DNA of 64,000 nt, taken from assembly GCA_012522855.1 (NCBI GenBank), contig JAAYJQ010000024.1:33021-97020 (forward strand), read 5' to 3'. The stretch comes from Bacteroidales bacterium (GTDB lineage: Bacteria; Bacteroidota; Bacteroidia; Bacteroidales; UBA932). A program made the position numbers and the translations under genes. This document shows positions 38,010 through 50,281 of this stretch, in pieces. The notes under the pieces are model-generated. The model saw only the letters and a list, made by a program, of their open reading frames with translations. It ran no database searches and had not been told where the DNA came from. Positions within the stretch are counted from its first letter, which is position 1; every line of letters starts with the position of its first letter.

Positions 38010-40238
38010 TCAGACATCCGTCCTTATTACACTTTGTATGCCATTGATCGTGCTAATCTTGCGGATCATTTTTTCGAGGATGGATTTTTCCTGGACGGAT
38101 AAGTCCAAGTACCCTTCAAAGATACCTCCTTCTGTAGTTAAATTGATTTTTCGGATATTCACTCCCATAATCAAGGTGATGTAGCGGGAAATTTCATTCA
38201 AGAGGCCGACGCGGTCGATCCCGCGGATGGACAGGCGAACCGTGAATCCGGATTTCTCGGAGACCGAATCTTCCCAATCGGGAACAACAACCCAATCGCC
38301 GTATTTAGACGCAATGCTTTCCCCGACCGGACAGGTTTTTTTGTGGACCGTGGTCACCCCGTCCGGAGATTTGATCCCGATGACCGGATCACCGGGAATC
38401 GGGTTGCAGCAAGAAGCCAACACATATTCACCGAGAACGGCTTTCTTAGGCGCCTCCTTTTCCCGGGATTTCTTGAACCAGGGGAAGGGCCACAAGTGGT
38501 TCTTCCCCTCATGACCGGACAGAACCGTGGACAGATCAGACAGATTGAGCAATCCCAGGCCTGCTCTGAAGTAGAGTTCGTCCACGTTTCTACCGGGGAT
38601 CTGAAAATGATCGGTGAGGATGGCAAGGGATGCATCGTTTGTTCGGTATCCCTGTGACTCAAGTTGGCTGAAAAGGAGTTGCTTTCCGCTTTCCGTCACC
38701 TCCTTCCGTCTGCCTTTGAAAAAGTCGATGACGACATTGCGGGCGTGGCGCGTATGCAGGAATTGAAGCCACTCCTTCTTAGGATGTTCATTCTCCGCCG
38801 TGATGATTTCCACTTGATCCCCGGTTTTCAGCACATGCGAGAGCGGGACCAGTTTCATGTTTACTTTCGCTGCGATCGCGCGGTTGCCGATCTCGGTGTG
38901 GATGACATAGGCGAAATCCAAGGCTGTGGCTCCCTTTTTCATCGTCTTCTGATCCCCTTTCGGAGTGAACACCATAATGTCGCTGCTGATCAAGTCGTTG
39001 TGGATGATGTCCAGCAGTTCCAGCGCATTGACGTCCGGGCTGACGAGGATCTCCTTGACCTTTTCAAGCCACTTGTCCATCTCGCTGCCGTTCTCGCTCA
39101 GGTAGCCCTCCCGTTTGTAGGTCCAGTGCGCCGCGATTCCTTTCTCGGCGATGTCGTCCATTCGCTTCGACCGGATCTGTACTTCGACCCAGACTCCCGT
39201 ATCGCTCATGAGCGTGCAATGGAGCGCTTCATATCCATTGCTCTTGGGATGCTTGACCCAATCCCGGACCCGGTCCGGCTTGTATCGGTAAATGCCCGTA
39301 ATAATGGAAAAAATGCGATAGCACTGCTCCCGTTCGCTTTCGCCCGAAGACGAGTCGGGCGTGAATACAATCCGCAGCGCGTAGAGGTCGTAGACTTGTT
39401 CGAACGGGACGTTTTTCGACTGCATCTTGTACCAGACGGAATAGGGGGTCTTGACTCTTCCGCGGATTTCGAAATGAAAGCCTGATCTTTCCAGCGAGCG
39501 CTTGATCGGTTCCACAAACTTGTCGATCCTCTCCTTCTTTCCGGCAAGGTTCTCTTCGATCTTCAGGCTGATGTCCGCATAGGCTTCCGGTTCTTTGTAC
39601 CGGAGCCAGATGTTCTCCATCTCCGATTTGACGCCGTACAAACCGAGTCGGTGAGCCAGCGGAATGAAGATAAACATGGTCTCGCTCAGAATCTTGTCCC
39701 GCTTGTACTCCGGCATGTATTCAATGGTCTGGCAGTTGTGCAACCGATCGGCCAGTTTGATGAGGACGACGCGAACGTCGTCGTTCAGTGTCAAGAGAAT
39801 CCGCTTGAAATTTTCCGCTTGGATGCTCTCGGTGTATTCGTTGAGTCTCTTGCTACGGTCCTCGTTGTCAAGCACGATCTTGATCTTGGTGAGTCCCTCG
39901 ACCAGGGCGGCGATTTTGTCTCCGAAGAGGTTTCGGATGTCTTCGACCGTGTAGTTCGTGTCCTCGACCACGTCGTGCAGCAGGGCGGCGGAGATCGACT
40001 TGTAACCGAGACCGATGTCGCTGACCACAATTTTCGCCACTGCGATCGGATGCAGGATGTACGGCTCCCCGGAACGCCGCCGCACATTCTTGTGCGCCTC
40101 GTTGGCGAAATCGAAGGCCCGCTGGACGACAGCAAGTTCTTCCTGGCCCGCGCATCGTTTTTCGGCGGCTTCTTTCAAGGCCGCATACTGCTGATGGATC
40201 GCTTCGAAATCAGCATCTGTAAACGTAGAGAAACTCAT
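38010..40238 (-). CDS. Bifunctional (p)ppGpp synthetase/hydrolase (RelA/SpoT)
   Basis: HD domain RRSGEPYILHPIAVAKIV...ALLHDVVEDTNYT, synthetase, TGS (IMVFTPKGDQKTMKKGATALDFAYVIHTEIG) and ACT domains. Confidence 0.95.
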   Translation of the reverse strand: MSFSTFTDADFEAIHQQYAALKEAAEKRCAGQEELAVVQRAFDFANEAHKNVRRRSGEPYILHPIAVAKIVVSDIGLGYKSISAALLHDVVEDTNYTVEDIRNLFGDKIAALVEGLTKIKIVLDNEDRSKRLNEYTESIQAENFKRILLTLNDDVRVVLIKLADRLHNCQTIEYMPEYKRDKILSETMFIFIPLAHRLGLYGVKSEMENIWLRYKEPEAYADISLKIEENLAGKKERIDKFVEPIKRSLERSGFHFEIRGRVKTPYSVWYKMQSKNVPFEQVYDLYALRIVFTPDSSSGESEREQCYRIFSIITGIYRYKPDRVRDWVKHPKSNGYEALHCTLMSDTGVWVEVQIRSKRMDDIAEKGIAAHWTYKREGYLSENGSEMDKWLEKVKEILVSPDVNALELLDIIHNDLISSDIMVFTPKGDQKTMKKGATALDFAYVIHTEIGNRAIAAKVNMKLVPLSHVLKTGDQVEIITAENEHPKKEWLQFLHTRHARNVVIDFFKGRRKEVTESGKQLLFSQLESQGYRTNDASLAILTDHFQIPGRNVDELYFRAGLGLLNLSDLSTVLSGHEGKNHLWPFPWFKKSREKEAPKKAVLGEYVLASCCNPIPGDPVIGIKSPDGVTTVHKKTCPVGESIASKYGDWVVVPDWEDSVSEKSGFTVRLSIRGIDRVGLLNEISRYITLIMGVNIRKINLTTEGGIFEGYLDLSVQEKSILEKMIRKISTINGIQSVIRTDV

Positions 40239-41203
40239 TGCAACTCCTTGAAATCAGGTTTGATATCCCCGATCGACCCATCCGGCAGATAGTAATGGTC
40301 GACATTCTGGAAAGCATAGGACAATTCGGCCCCGAAGAGTATGATGAACCATCCGAAATTCAGCCAAAACATGAAGAGGGGGATCGCAGCCATGGCACCG
40401 TAGATGGTGTTCAGCCGGGTCACGAACAACTGCGTCTCCAGATAGAGGTACTGCAGGATCGTAAATGCGATCCCGGAAATGATCGCTGCGTCAAACGCGC
40501 AGCTGAAACGGACTTTGGCATGCGGGATGTACTTGTACATCACGGAGAAGACCAAGACGGCGACCGTACCGAAGATCACCCAGCCTACCAATGAAATGAT
40601 GCCTTCGGAAAGGGACACGCTACGGGGCAGGATGTAGTCCAGCACGTGGGAATAGACGATGGATCCCGAGAAGAACAACATGATGACAAAGGGGGAAAGG
40701 ATGAGGATGGCGATATAGAACCCGAGGCTCTGGAAGAAATTCCGCCTGCTTTCGACCTTCCAGACATTGTTGAAGGCGCGTTCTACGCTCATCATCATCC
40801 AGATGACGAGCCAGAAGAAGAGCAGGGCGCTGACCAGTCCCACAGGCCCGGATTGCGCCGTGTCGATGATGTTGGCGGCAAACCCCAGCACCATGTCGAT
40901 TGTTTCCTGATTGTCGAAATTGGCATACAACAGATCCCGGAGGCGCTCCGCTTGTCCGAGTCCGCCCGTCACCGCGAACGCGATCGCGAGGAACGGCACG
41001 ACTGCCATCGTGCAGAAGAAACTCAGAGCGACCGCCTGGGAACCGATTTTTTGCGCGGAAAAGGTCCGGATCGTGATGATGAGGATCTTGAGGTCACGCA
41101 CGAGCCGGGCTTTCATCCTGGAGAGTTCCTCTATATTGAGCTCCCAGATGTCTTCCTTGAGGAAACGCTTCAAGCGTCGAAAATATGCTCGAGGTCCTGC
41201 CAT
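40235..41203 (-). CDS. YihY/UPF0761 family inner membrane protein
   Basis: Six-TM BrkB-like protein; IYGAMAAIPLFMFWLNFGWFIILFGAELSYAFQNV. Confidence 0.9.
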   Translation of the reverse strand: MAGPRAYFRRLKRFLKEDIWELNIEELSRMKARLVRDLKILIITIRTFSAQKIGSQAVALSFFCTMAVVPFLAIAFAVTGGLGQAERLRDLLYANFDNQETIDMVLGFAANIIDTAQSGPVGLVSALLFFWLVIWMMMSVERAFNNVWKVESRRNFFQSLGFYIAILILSPFVIMLFFSGSIVYSHVLDYILPRSVSLSEGIISLVGWVIFGTVAVLVFSVMYKYIPHAKVRFSCAFDAAIISGIAFTILQYLYLETQLFVTRLNTIYGAMAAIPLFMFWLNFGWFIILFGAELSYAFQNVDHYYLPDGSIGDIKPDFKELQ

Positions 41204-41204
41204 A

Positions 41205-43328
<2,124 letters not shown>

Positions 43329-43362
43329 GCCAAAAAATAGGGATATATTCGTGAAAATGGAT

Positions 43363-43370
43363 TAAATTTG
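43363..43370 (+). promoter_or_regulatory. -7 element TAAATTTG upstream of pfp
   Basis: Perfect TAnnTTTG, 41 bp upstream of the ATG. Confidence 0.55.
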
Positions 43371-43410
43371 CTGTCGGTAAGTTGTATAACACGAAATAAC
43401 AATTTTCAAC

Positions 43411-44640
43411 ATGAAAGAATCTATCATCATTCTCTGCGGCGGCGGTCCCGCCCCCGGCATGAACACAGTTGTCTGTTCTGTGACCAAGACTTTTATCTGC
43501 AACGGTTACCGGGTCATCGGACTTCACGGTGGCTATTCCGGCCTCTTCAGCAAGAACCCGCGTACGGAAGAACTGGACTTCTTCAAGGCAGACTATCACT
43601 TCAACCGGGGAGGTTCCTATTTGGAAATGAGCCGTTTCAAGCCCTCAGATGAAGATTTCGAAAAGAATTTCAACATTCCGCTGTTTAAGGACAACAACGT
43701 CAAGCTGCTCGTAACCGTGGGCGGCGACGACACGGCATCTACCGCGAACCGGGTCGCGAAGTTTCTGGAAGCCAAGAATTTCCCCGTCCGGAACATCCAC
43801 GTGCCCAAAACCATCGACAACGATCTTCCGCTCCCTCAAAACGCGCCGACCTTCGGTTTCAATTCCGCGAAGGATGAGGGCGCCCATCTTGCCCGCACCA
43901 TCTACGAAGACGCGCGTACTTCCGGCAACTGGCTGCTGATCTCCTGCATGGGACGTTCCGCGGGACACCTTGCGCTCGGCGTGGGCGAAGCGACCCATTG
44001 CCCGATGACCATCATTCCCGAGATGTTCTACAAAACGACCTTGACCTTGGACAAGATCATCCGCCTAACCCTTTCTTCTATCTTGAAGCGCAGACTGATG
44101 GGGATCAGATACGGTACCGTGGTGGTCTCGGAAGGCGTGTTCCACGATCTGGATCCGAAAGAGCTCAAAGCGACCGGAGTCACCATGTCCTATGACGAGC
44201 ACGGACATCCGGAACTGGGTAAAATTTCGAAGGCGGTCCTCTTCAACGACCTGCTCGGGAAGGCGTTGGGCGAAATCAACTTGAAAGTGAAAACGCGTCC
44301 CGTGGAAATCGGCTACGACGTGCGCTGCCAAGATCCTGTTGCATACGATCTCACATACTGCACCGAACTGGCCATGGGCGTATTCGAACTCTTCCAGAAA
44401 GGGGAGACCGCCTGCATGGTCTATGTCGACCACAACGGGGAGGCGCATCCGCTCTACCTTCGGGATTTGCAGGGTCCGGACGGAAAAATTCCTCCGCGCC
44501 GCGTGAATATCCGAGGCGGAAGGGCGCAAAACTATTACGCGCACATCTGCCAATACATCACCCCGCAGGACTACGACGGAATCGCTTCCATCGTACCGGA
44601 TCCTGAAGTCTATGACTTCAAGAAGATCTTGAACTGGTAG
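43411..44640 (+). CDS. pfp: 6-phosphofructokinase, likely pyrophosphate-dependent
   Basis: CGGGPAPGMNTVV, GGDDTASTANRVAKF (GGDD typical of PPi-dependent enzymes), VPKTIDNDLPLPQNAPTFGFNSA, MGRSAGHLALGVG. Confidence 0.9.
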   Translation: MKESIIILCGGGPAPGMNTVVCSVTKTFICNGYRVIGLHGGYSGLFSKNPRTEELDFFKADYHFNRGGSYLEMSRFKPSDEDFEKNFNIPLFKDNNVKLLVTVGGDDTASTANRVAKFLEAKNFPVRNIHVPKTIDNDLPLPQNAPTFGFNSAKDEGAHLARTIYEDARTSGNWLLISCMGRSAGHLALGVGEATHCPMTIIPEMFYKTTLTLDKIIRLTLSSILKRRLMGIRYGTVVVSEGVFHDLDPKELKATGVTMSYDEHGHPELGKISKAVLFNDLLGKALGEINLKVKTRPVEIGYDVRCQDPVAYDLTYCTELAMGVFELFQKGETACMVYVDHNGEAHPLYLRDLQGPDGKIPPRRVNIRGGRAQNYYAHICQYITPQDYDGIASIVPDPEVYDFKKILNW

Positions 44641-44656
44641 ACTAACCTGCATCCCT

Positions 44657-44688
44657 CACAAAGGTGGCACCAAGGTGCCACCTTTGTG
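44657..44688. terminator. Perfect 15-bp inverted repeat after pfp
   Basis: CACAAAGGTGGCACC-AA-GGTGCCACCTTTGTG, 17 bp after the stop; no U-tract follows. Confidence 0.6.
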
Positions 44689-45070
44689 CTTGCGATAGTT
44701 TTCGCTGACGTTGCCGACCGTCATAAACAATCGAATCCTCCGTCCTTGGGGATTTTTGTACACCGGGATGGTCTGGATCTCCTCATTGTTTCACGAACGA
44801 ACTTCCAATTCCGCCGCGGCTGGGTATTCGACGTCAGGTTCCGGCCACAGGCAACAAAGAATACGGCCACGTTTCCCCGCACAGGAATCCATGCAGATCC
44901 TAACAAATAACTCATAAACAAGAACTTGCAGGGGCGTCTACGAATGCTTCCGCCACAGCCTGATTCAGAACGGGTCCCCTTATATAGTTCCGGGAGAACT
45001 TATCGGGTTGAGACCTCTCCAACTGTAAAAGCATGAGACCGAGAAAAGCCGAAAAAGCGCAGTGAATTTC

Positions 45071-45214
45071 TACAAACCACGGCCGCACCGATCCTGCACA
45101 CAGGTCGCTGCAGTGCATATTCATGCGGCAAGACCCCCTTTCAAAAGGCCATTTTGCCGCGGTGACCATGCTTGTAGCCGTCTCCAGGGCATATTCCTAC
45201 GGCCGTGGTATGTA
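45071..45214. repeat. 144-bp element with terminal inverted repeats, copy 1
   Basis: Ends TACAAACCACGGCCG / CGGCCGTGGTATGTA; aligns without gaps to 62048-62191. Confidence 0.75.
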
Positions 45215-45239
45215 AAAACCATCGGCTCCGTCCCGGCGG

Positions 45240-45420
45240 TGCTTCGCAAAAGATTTCCGCCTCTATCCCAGCCGCGCGTTGCAAAAGATTTCCGCCTTTG
45301 GCGGCGCTCCGGGCACCAAAACCCGGGAAAACGTGCCCGCTGCTCCGCCTCAGGTGGTTATCCGGGCACCAAAGCCCGGGAAGGCGTGCCCGCAGCTCCG
45401 CCTCAAAGGGCGGGTCAAGT
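45240..45420. repeat. Local tandem/palindromic repeats
   Basis: gcaaaagatttccgcct twice; cgggcaccaaa(a/g)cccgggaa(aa/gg)cgtgcccg twice (45310-45339, 45363-45392), each with CGGGCAC/GTGCCCG arms. Confidence 0.8.
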
Positions 45421-45533
45421 ACGAGAGAAGTGTAGGCCGGTATTCAATATTTTCAAAGATTTTGTTTTTATTAAACTTTCACAATATTCTATGAAAACGG
45501 AAGTAAATCCCGATTATTTCTGCTATAAATGAT

Positions 45534-45541
45534 TATATTTG
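45534..45541 (+). promoter_or_regulatory. -7 element TATATTTG upstream of the porin-like gene
   Basis: TAnnTTTG match 17 bp before ATG 45559. Confidence 0.5.
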
Positions 45542-45558
45542 AACGAATTATATAGAAA

Positions 45559-46554
45559 ATGAAGAAATCATTTCTGCTTGCATTGTTCATCTCCCTTTCT
45601 GCGTGCCTGTCCGCCGGAAACGGTGTGGACAGCCTTTTTTTTGATGTGCGGGGGACCTTCCACCAGGAAACCATTGAAGGAAAATACGACAGCCGGCTTC
45701 AGGCGGATCACCTGAATCTGCATATTTTCGGCCATGTGGCCGATCAGCTGACCTACCGGGTTCGCCATCGCTTGAACCGGCCAATCGACAAAGAGAATCT
45801 TTTCAGCGCGACGGACTGGCTTTGCCTGTACTGGGACGCCTCTCCGAAATGGACCTTTACGGTGGGGAAGACCTCGGTGCTGGTCGGAGGCTATGAATAC
45901 GCCTCCGCTCCCATCGATGTGTACTTCTATGGCCTGTTCTGCCGCAGGCTGAAGCAGACCTTCGCCTTCAGCGTCAATGCCGAGCATCATTTCCGGCCTA
46001 CCCAGCACCTGACATTCCAGGTGGCCAACTCACCCCTTTCCTGGGGGTTTCAGAATTGCTACGCCTATAGCATCGCCTGGAAAGGGCGTGTCGCCCCCTG
46101 GTGGCAGACCATATGGAGCGCCAATCTCATTGAAGATGAATCCAACCGGATGATCAATTATCTTTCCCTCGGCAACCATCTGGTTTTCGGCGGTTTGACT
46201 GTAGATTTCGACTTCACGAACCGGTTTTCTTTCCGCCAGAAGAACTATTTTTCCGACTACACCCTGATTTCGAAAGCGATCTGGAACGTCGGCAAATGGA
46301 ATTACTGCGCCAAGATCGGATACGATAGGAATTCCGCTGACAACGTCGATCGGATGGGCCGCGCGTACGACGTGGTGATCGCGCCCGGCACGGAATACCT
46401 GTACGGAGGATGCGGCATCGAATATTTCCCATTGGGTGCTCCGACCCTGCGCCTGCATGCCACGTATTTCCGCGACAATATCTATCACAGGAACAATTTT
46501 CAGATCGGGATCACCTGGCGCTTCAACGTCATCCAATCGGGAAAGAAAGCCTGA
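45559..46554 (+). CDS. Porin-like outer membrane protein
   Basis: Signal peptide MKKSFLLALFISLSACLSAG; RVRHRLNRPIDKENLFSATDWLCLYWDASPKWTFTVGKTSVLVGGYEYASAPIDVYFYG resembles the OprO/P-type barrel. Confidence 0.75.
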   Translation: MKKSFLLALFISLSACLSAGNGVDSLFFDVRGTFHQETIEGKYDSRLQADHLNLHIFGHVADQLTYRVRHRLNRPIDKENLFSATDWLCLYWDASPKWTFTVGKTSVLVGGYEYASAPIDVYFYGLFCRRLKQTFAFSVNAEHHFRPTQHLTFQVANSPLSWGFQNCYAYSIAWKGRVAPWWQTIWSANLIEDESNRMINYLSLGNHLVFGGLTVDFDFTNRFSFRQKNYFSDYTLISKAIWNVGKWNYCAKIGYDRNSADNVDRMGRAYDVVIAPGTEYLYGGCGIEYFPLGAPTLRLHATYFRDNIYHRNNFQIGITWRFNVIQSGKKA

Positions 46555-48109
46555 CAATAGCCAGATCGAAAGGACGTACGCTGACGCGGGGGAGCACACC
46601 GTCCTCAAGGGGAATGCCCAGGGCGTCGAAAGCTTCCGGAGGCATCCGCAGGGTAGTCTCCGCTGCTACCGAGGAGAAATTGCAGAAGAACAGCAGGGTT
46701 TCTCCTCCTCCGGAGCGCAGGAAGGCGAAATGCCGGTCCGGATCAAAGCCCGGCGTATCCAGATTGCAGAACCCCAGATCGAACGTTTTTCCGGAAGAAA
46801 TGACCGGTGTCCGGGCCAGCCTGAACAGACCCGAATACCGCTCCAGGGTTTCCTGCTCGCATTCCGAGAGCCCCGTTCCCGTATGGATCTGCGTGTACAG
46901 TCGCCGGAGGCTGCCCGAACTCCACCAGTCGAAGATGGAGGTCCGGCCATCCAGCCCGCTGAAACCTTCCGCATCCATCCCGCGTTCTCCGACCTCTTCT
47001 CCGAAATAGATCAGGAAAGCAGACGTGTTGAAAAAGAGGCTTGCCCCCAGAAGGGCGTAGGATTTCCGCGCATCCCCTCCGAAGAAATCCGAGGCGAAGC
47101 GCTGCTCGTCGTGATTTTCCAGAAAGTTCAGCATACGCGGTTGCAAGGAAGCGAGCGACTGCCAGTTCGAGGTGATCTTCCGCGCGGAATCTCCCTGGAA
47201 AACAGACCGGAGCACATCGTAGAGGCCGGATTTGTCGTAGAGGAAATCGAACCCGACAACGTCGGCATAGAAAGAATACTGCTCCGGCTCGTAAACCTCC
47301 GCGAGGAAGATCACCTCCGGGAATTCCGCTTTTATCCGGCGGATCAGCGCCTGGAGGAACTGCCAGGGAACCATTTCCACCATATCGCAACGGAAGCCGT
47401 CGACCCCTTTCCGGCACCACCAGCGCACGATGTCGAACATTTTTTCCCACGTACTGTTCGGTTCCTCGCCATAGTTCAGGCGAACCGTCTCATACCAATC
47501 TTCGACTGAGGGGGAAGGGGAGAAGCGATTGCCGGAAGCCTTCGCGGGATTTTCCGGATAGGGTTCCCCGTCCGATACCGGAAGTTCCAGCCGCTGTCCC
47601 GGATAGTAGTAGAAATCGTTCTCCGGCTTCCAATGGACGGTACAATCGTCATCAGCGCCGAAGGGTTTCGCTTCCTTGTTGACCCAACCCTTCTTCCCAT
47701 AATCCCGGGAGACATGGTTGGGGACAAAATCGATCAATGCCTTGAGTCCTGCCGCATGGGTTCTCTTTAACAAGGACTCGAATTCAAGCATCCGTTCTTG
47801 AACATTTTCAGCAAGATACGGATTCACATCATAGTAATCTACGATCGCGTACGGGGAGCCCGCCAGGCCTTTCACAATCCGCGGATTGGAGGCCGGACAA
47901 CCTTCGAAAGCCTCTGTCGTCGCATGTCGGACGACTCCCGTGTACCAGATATGGGTCACACCCATATTCCGCAAATAAGCCAGCGTAGGTACGTCAACGG
48001 AAGAAAATTTCCCCGTGCCGTTCCGGGAAAGCGTCCCGCTGCGAACGGGGTCAGGACAAAGGTTTCCCCAAAGGCGGGGGAGCAATTGGTATAAGATGGG
48101 TTTCTCCAT
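46529..48109 (-). CDS. GH13 alpha-amylase family protein
   Basis: ALIDFVPNHVSRDY, GVDGFRCDMVEMV, VIFLAEVYEP, LNFLENHDEQRF (GH13 regions I-IV). Confidence 0.93.
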   Translation of the reverse strand: MEKPILYQLLPRLWGNLCPDPVRSGTLSRNGTGKFSSVDVPTLAYLRNMGVTHIWYTGVVRHATTEAFEGCPASNPRIVKGLAGSPYAIVDYYDVNPYLAENVQERMLEFESLLKRTHAAGLKALIDFVPNHVSRDYGKKGWVNKEAKPFGADDDCTVHWKPENDFYYYPGQRLELPVSDGEPYPENPAKASGNRFSPSPSVEDWYETVRLNYGEEPNSTWEKMFDIVRWWCRKGVDGFRCDMVEMVPWQFLQALIRRIKAEFPEVIFLAEVYEPEQYSFYADVVGFDFLYDKSGLYDVLRSVFQGDSARKITSNWQSLASLQPRMLNFLENHDEQRFASDFFGGDARKSYALLGASLFFNTSAFLIYFGEEVGERGMDAEGFSGLDGRTSIFDWWSSGSLRRLYTQIHTGTGLSECEQETLERYSGLFRLARTPVISSGKTFDLGFCNLDTPGFDPDRHFAFLRSGGGETLLFFCNFSSVAAETTLRMPPEAFDALGIPLEDGVLPRVSVRPFDLAIVRLSFPIG

Positions 48110-48121
48110 ATCGCGCGCCGG

Positions 48122-48874
48122 TCAAGTTCTCCGCCGGAATTCAGCGACGGCGACTGCCGCGGCGACCGCTGCGTTCAGGGATTCGGATCCGCGTTCTTCC
48201 TGCGGAAAAGAGGGGATATACAATCTTTCAGCAACTTCTCCGGCCACAGCGGGGGAGATTCCCCTCGCTTCATTCCCGACGACAAGCAGCACGGGATGAG
48301 CGGATCCGGTCTCCAGCGTCTTGGCGTAGAGGTCCTCGCCGTCAAGGAAGGTTCCGTAGACCTTGCCGCCGGCGGAAGCGGCTGCCCGACAGGCGGAAGG
48401 CAGGTCGCAATACCGGAATTTCACCCGGAACAAAGCCCCCATCGTGGCCTGAACCACTTTCGGGTTCAGCAGTTCAACGGTGTCGTCCGAAGCCAAGACC
48501 CCGTCGAGGCCGAACCAATCGGCGACGCGCAGGATGGTTCCCAGATTGCCGGGGTCCCGGATGCCGTCCAGGGCGAGATAAAGCCCTTTCGACCCGATCG
48601 CGCGCTCCACGTCTTCAGGGGTTTCCAGCCGAATTCCGGAAGGTCTCCGGACCAGCGCCAACACGGGGGAGGGAGTGGAAAACTGGGTGATCCGGGCCAT
48701 GATGTCCGCGCCGATGTCTTCGATGCGATAGACCTCTTCCACAACGAAAGAGGAGCGCAACGCCTCTTCAACCATCTTCTCGCCTTCCACGACAAACAAA
48801 CCGGTCTCATCTCTGAACTTCTTCTGTGCCAGAGACTTGATCCGTTTGATGTCCGAGTGAGTCAAAGTGGTCAT
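48122..48874 (-). CDS. TrmH/SpoU family RNA 2'-O-methyltransferase
   Basis: LALDGIRDPGNLGTILRVADWFGLDGV, LLVVGNEARGISP, IPSFPQEERGSESLNAAVAAAVAVAEFRR. Confidence 0.94.
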   Translation of the reverse strand: MTTLTHSDIKRIKSLAQKKFRDETGLFVVEGEKMVEEALRSSFVVEEVYRIEDIGADIMARITQFSTPSPVLALVRRPSGIRLETPEDVERAIGSKGLYLALDGIRDPGNLGTILRVADWFGLDGVLASDDTVELLNPKVVQATMGALFRVKFRYCDLPSACRAAASAGGKVYGTFLDGEDLYAKTLETGSAHPVLLVVGNEARGISPAVAGEVAERLYIPSFPQEERGSESLNAAVAAAVAVAEFRRRT

Positions 48875-48886
48875 GGCAAACTCCGT

Positions 48887-50281
48887 TTAATAGCCCAGAA
48901 TCTTCAGCATGGATTCCGAGGACTGCTCCGACGCGAAGAGACGGGTCGTAATGTGTCCCTCCCGGTCCTTGTCGATGAGCAGATATTTCGGGGAAGGCTG
49001 CAGGCAGTGCTTGACCCCGCCGTATCCGGAAATCGCCTCTTGATAGGCGCCCGTATGGAAGAAGCCGATGTAGAGGGGATCCCGCCGGTTCTTCACGACC
49101 GGCATGAAGATCGCGTTGGAATGCGCTTCGGAATTGTAGTAGTCCTTGCTGTCACAGGTGAGGCCGCCGATGAATACGCGGTGATATTCATCGTTCCACT
49201 TGTTGATCGGGAATAAGATGAACCGCTGCTGGAGCCCCCAGGTGTCCGGCAGGCTCGTCATAAAGGAGTTGTCGATCATGTACCAGCACTCGCGATCGTT
49301 CTGCTGCTTGACGTCCAGCACCTTGAAAATGGTCGCGCCGGATTCGCCGACGGTGAAGTTCCCGAACTCGGTGTAGATGTCCGGAACGGGAATCCCGTGC
49401 GCGTCGCAGACCCCCTTGATTTGGTTGACGATCTCCTCGATCATGTACTTGTAGTCATAATCCATGGCCAAGGACGTCTTGATCGGGAGGCCGCCGCCGA
49501 TGTTCAGCGAATCCAAGTCGGGGCAGATCTGCTTCAAGTCGCAATACAGATTGAGACAACGGGAAAGTTCGTTCCAGTAGTAGGATGTGTCCTTGATGCC
49601 GGTGTTGATGAAGAAATGCAGCATCTTCAGCTTGAACTTGGGGTTCCGGCTGATTCCGTTCCGGTAGAAGGGGATGATGTCGCTGTAGCGGATGCCGAGA
49701 CGGGAGGTGTAGAAATCGAAGGCGGGTTCTTCCTCGGAAGCGATCCGGATCCCCAGATAGGTCGGGACTTCAACGAGGTCGTCCAGATCCTCCAGCTCGT
49801 TCTTGTTGTCAAGGATGGGGAAGAGATTGTGCCAGCCGGCATTCAGCATCGCCGCAATGTTTTCAATATATTGCGGACGCTTGAATCCGTTGCAGATCAC
49901 GATCATATTCTTGTCGACCATTTCCTGTTCTTCAAGTTTCCTGACCAGGTCGAGGTCATAGGCGGACGAGGTCTCCAGATGGACATCGTTCCTCAATACT
50001 TGTTCGATCACAAACTTGAACTGGGAACTCTTCGTACAGTAGCAGTAGTGGTACTCGCCTTCGTAGCTCGCCTTGGACATGGCGTTGCGGAACATCCGCT
50101 TTGCACGTTGGATCTGTGAAGTGATTTTAGGAAGATAGGTGATTTTCAGGGGTGTGCCATATTCTTCGATGATTTTCATCATATCGATGTCGTTCACGAT
50201 CAGGTTGCCGTTTTCCACCCTGAATTCGTCCTGGGGGAAGTCGAAAGTCTGCCCCACAAGGTCGATGTACTTGTTCTTCAT
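48887..50281 (-). CDS. speA: PLP-dependent arginine decarboxylase-like protein (fold III)
   Basis: YHYCYCTKSSQFKFVIEQVL (PLP-Lys region), LNIGGGLPIKTSLAMDY, GLTCDSKDYYN. Confidence 0.75.
   Translation of the reverse strand: MKNKYIDLVGQTFDFPQDEFRVENGNLIVNDIDMMKIIEEYGTPLKITYLPKITSQIQRAKRMFRNAMSKASYEGEYHYCYCTKSSQFKFVIEQVLRNDVHLETSSAYDLDLVRKLEEQEMVDKNMIVICNGFKRPQYIENIAAMLNAGWHNLFPILDNKNELEDLDDLVEVPTYLGIRIASEEEPAFDFYTSRLGIRYSDIIPFYRNGISRNPKFKLKMLHFFINTGIKDTSYYWNELSRCLNLYCDLKQICPDLDSLNIGGGLPIKTSLAMDYDYKYMIEEIVNQIKGVCDAHGIPVPDIYTEFGNFTVGESGATIFKVLDVKQQNDRECWYMIDNSFMTSLPDTWGLQQRFILFPINKWNDEYHRVFIGGLTCDSKDYYNSEAHSNAIFMPVVKNRRDPLYIGFFHTGAYQEAISGYGGVKHCLQPSPKYLLIDKDREGHITTRLFASEQSSESMLKILGY

Noticed and set aside
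44686-44917. Small ORFs between pfp and the first TIR element
   Set aside because: Short and overlapping in several frames, with no recognisable domain or promoter.
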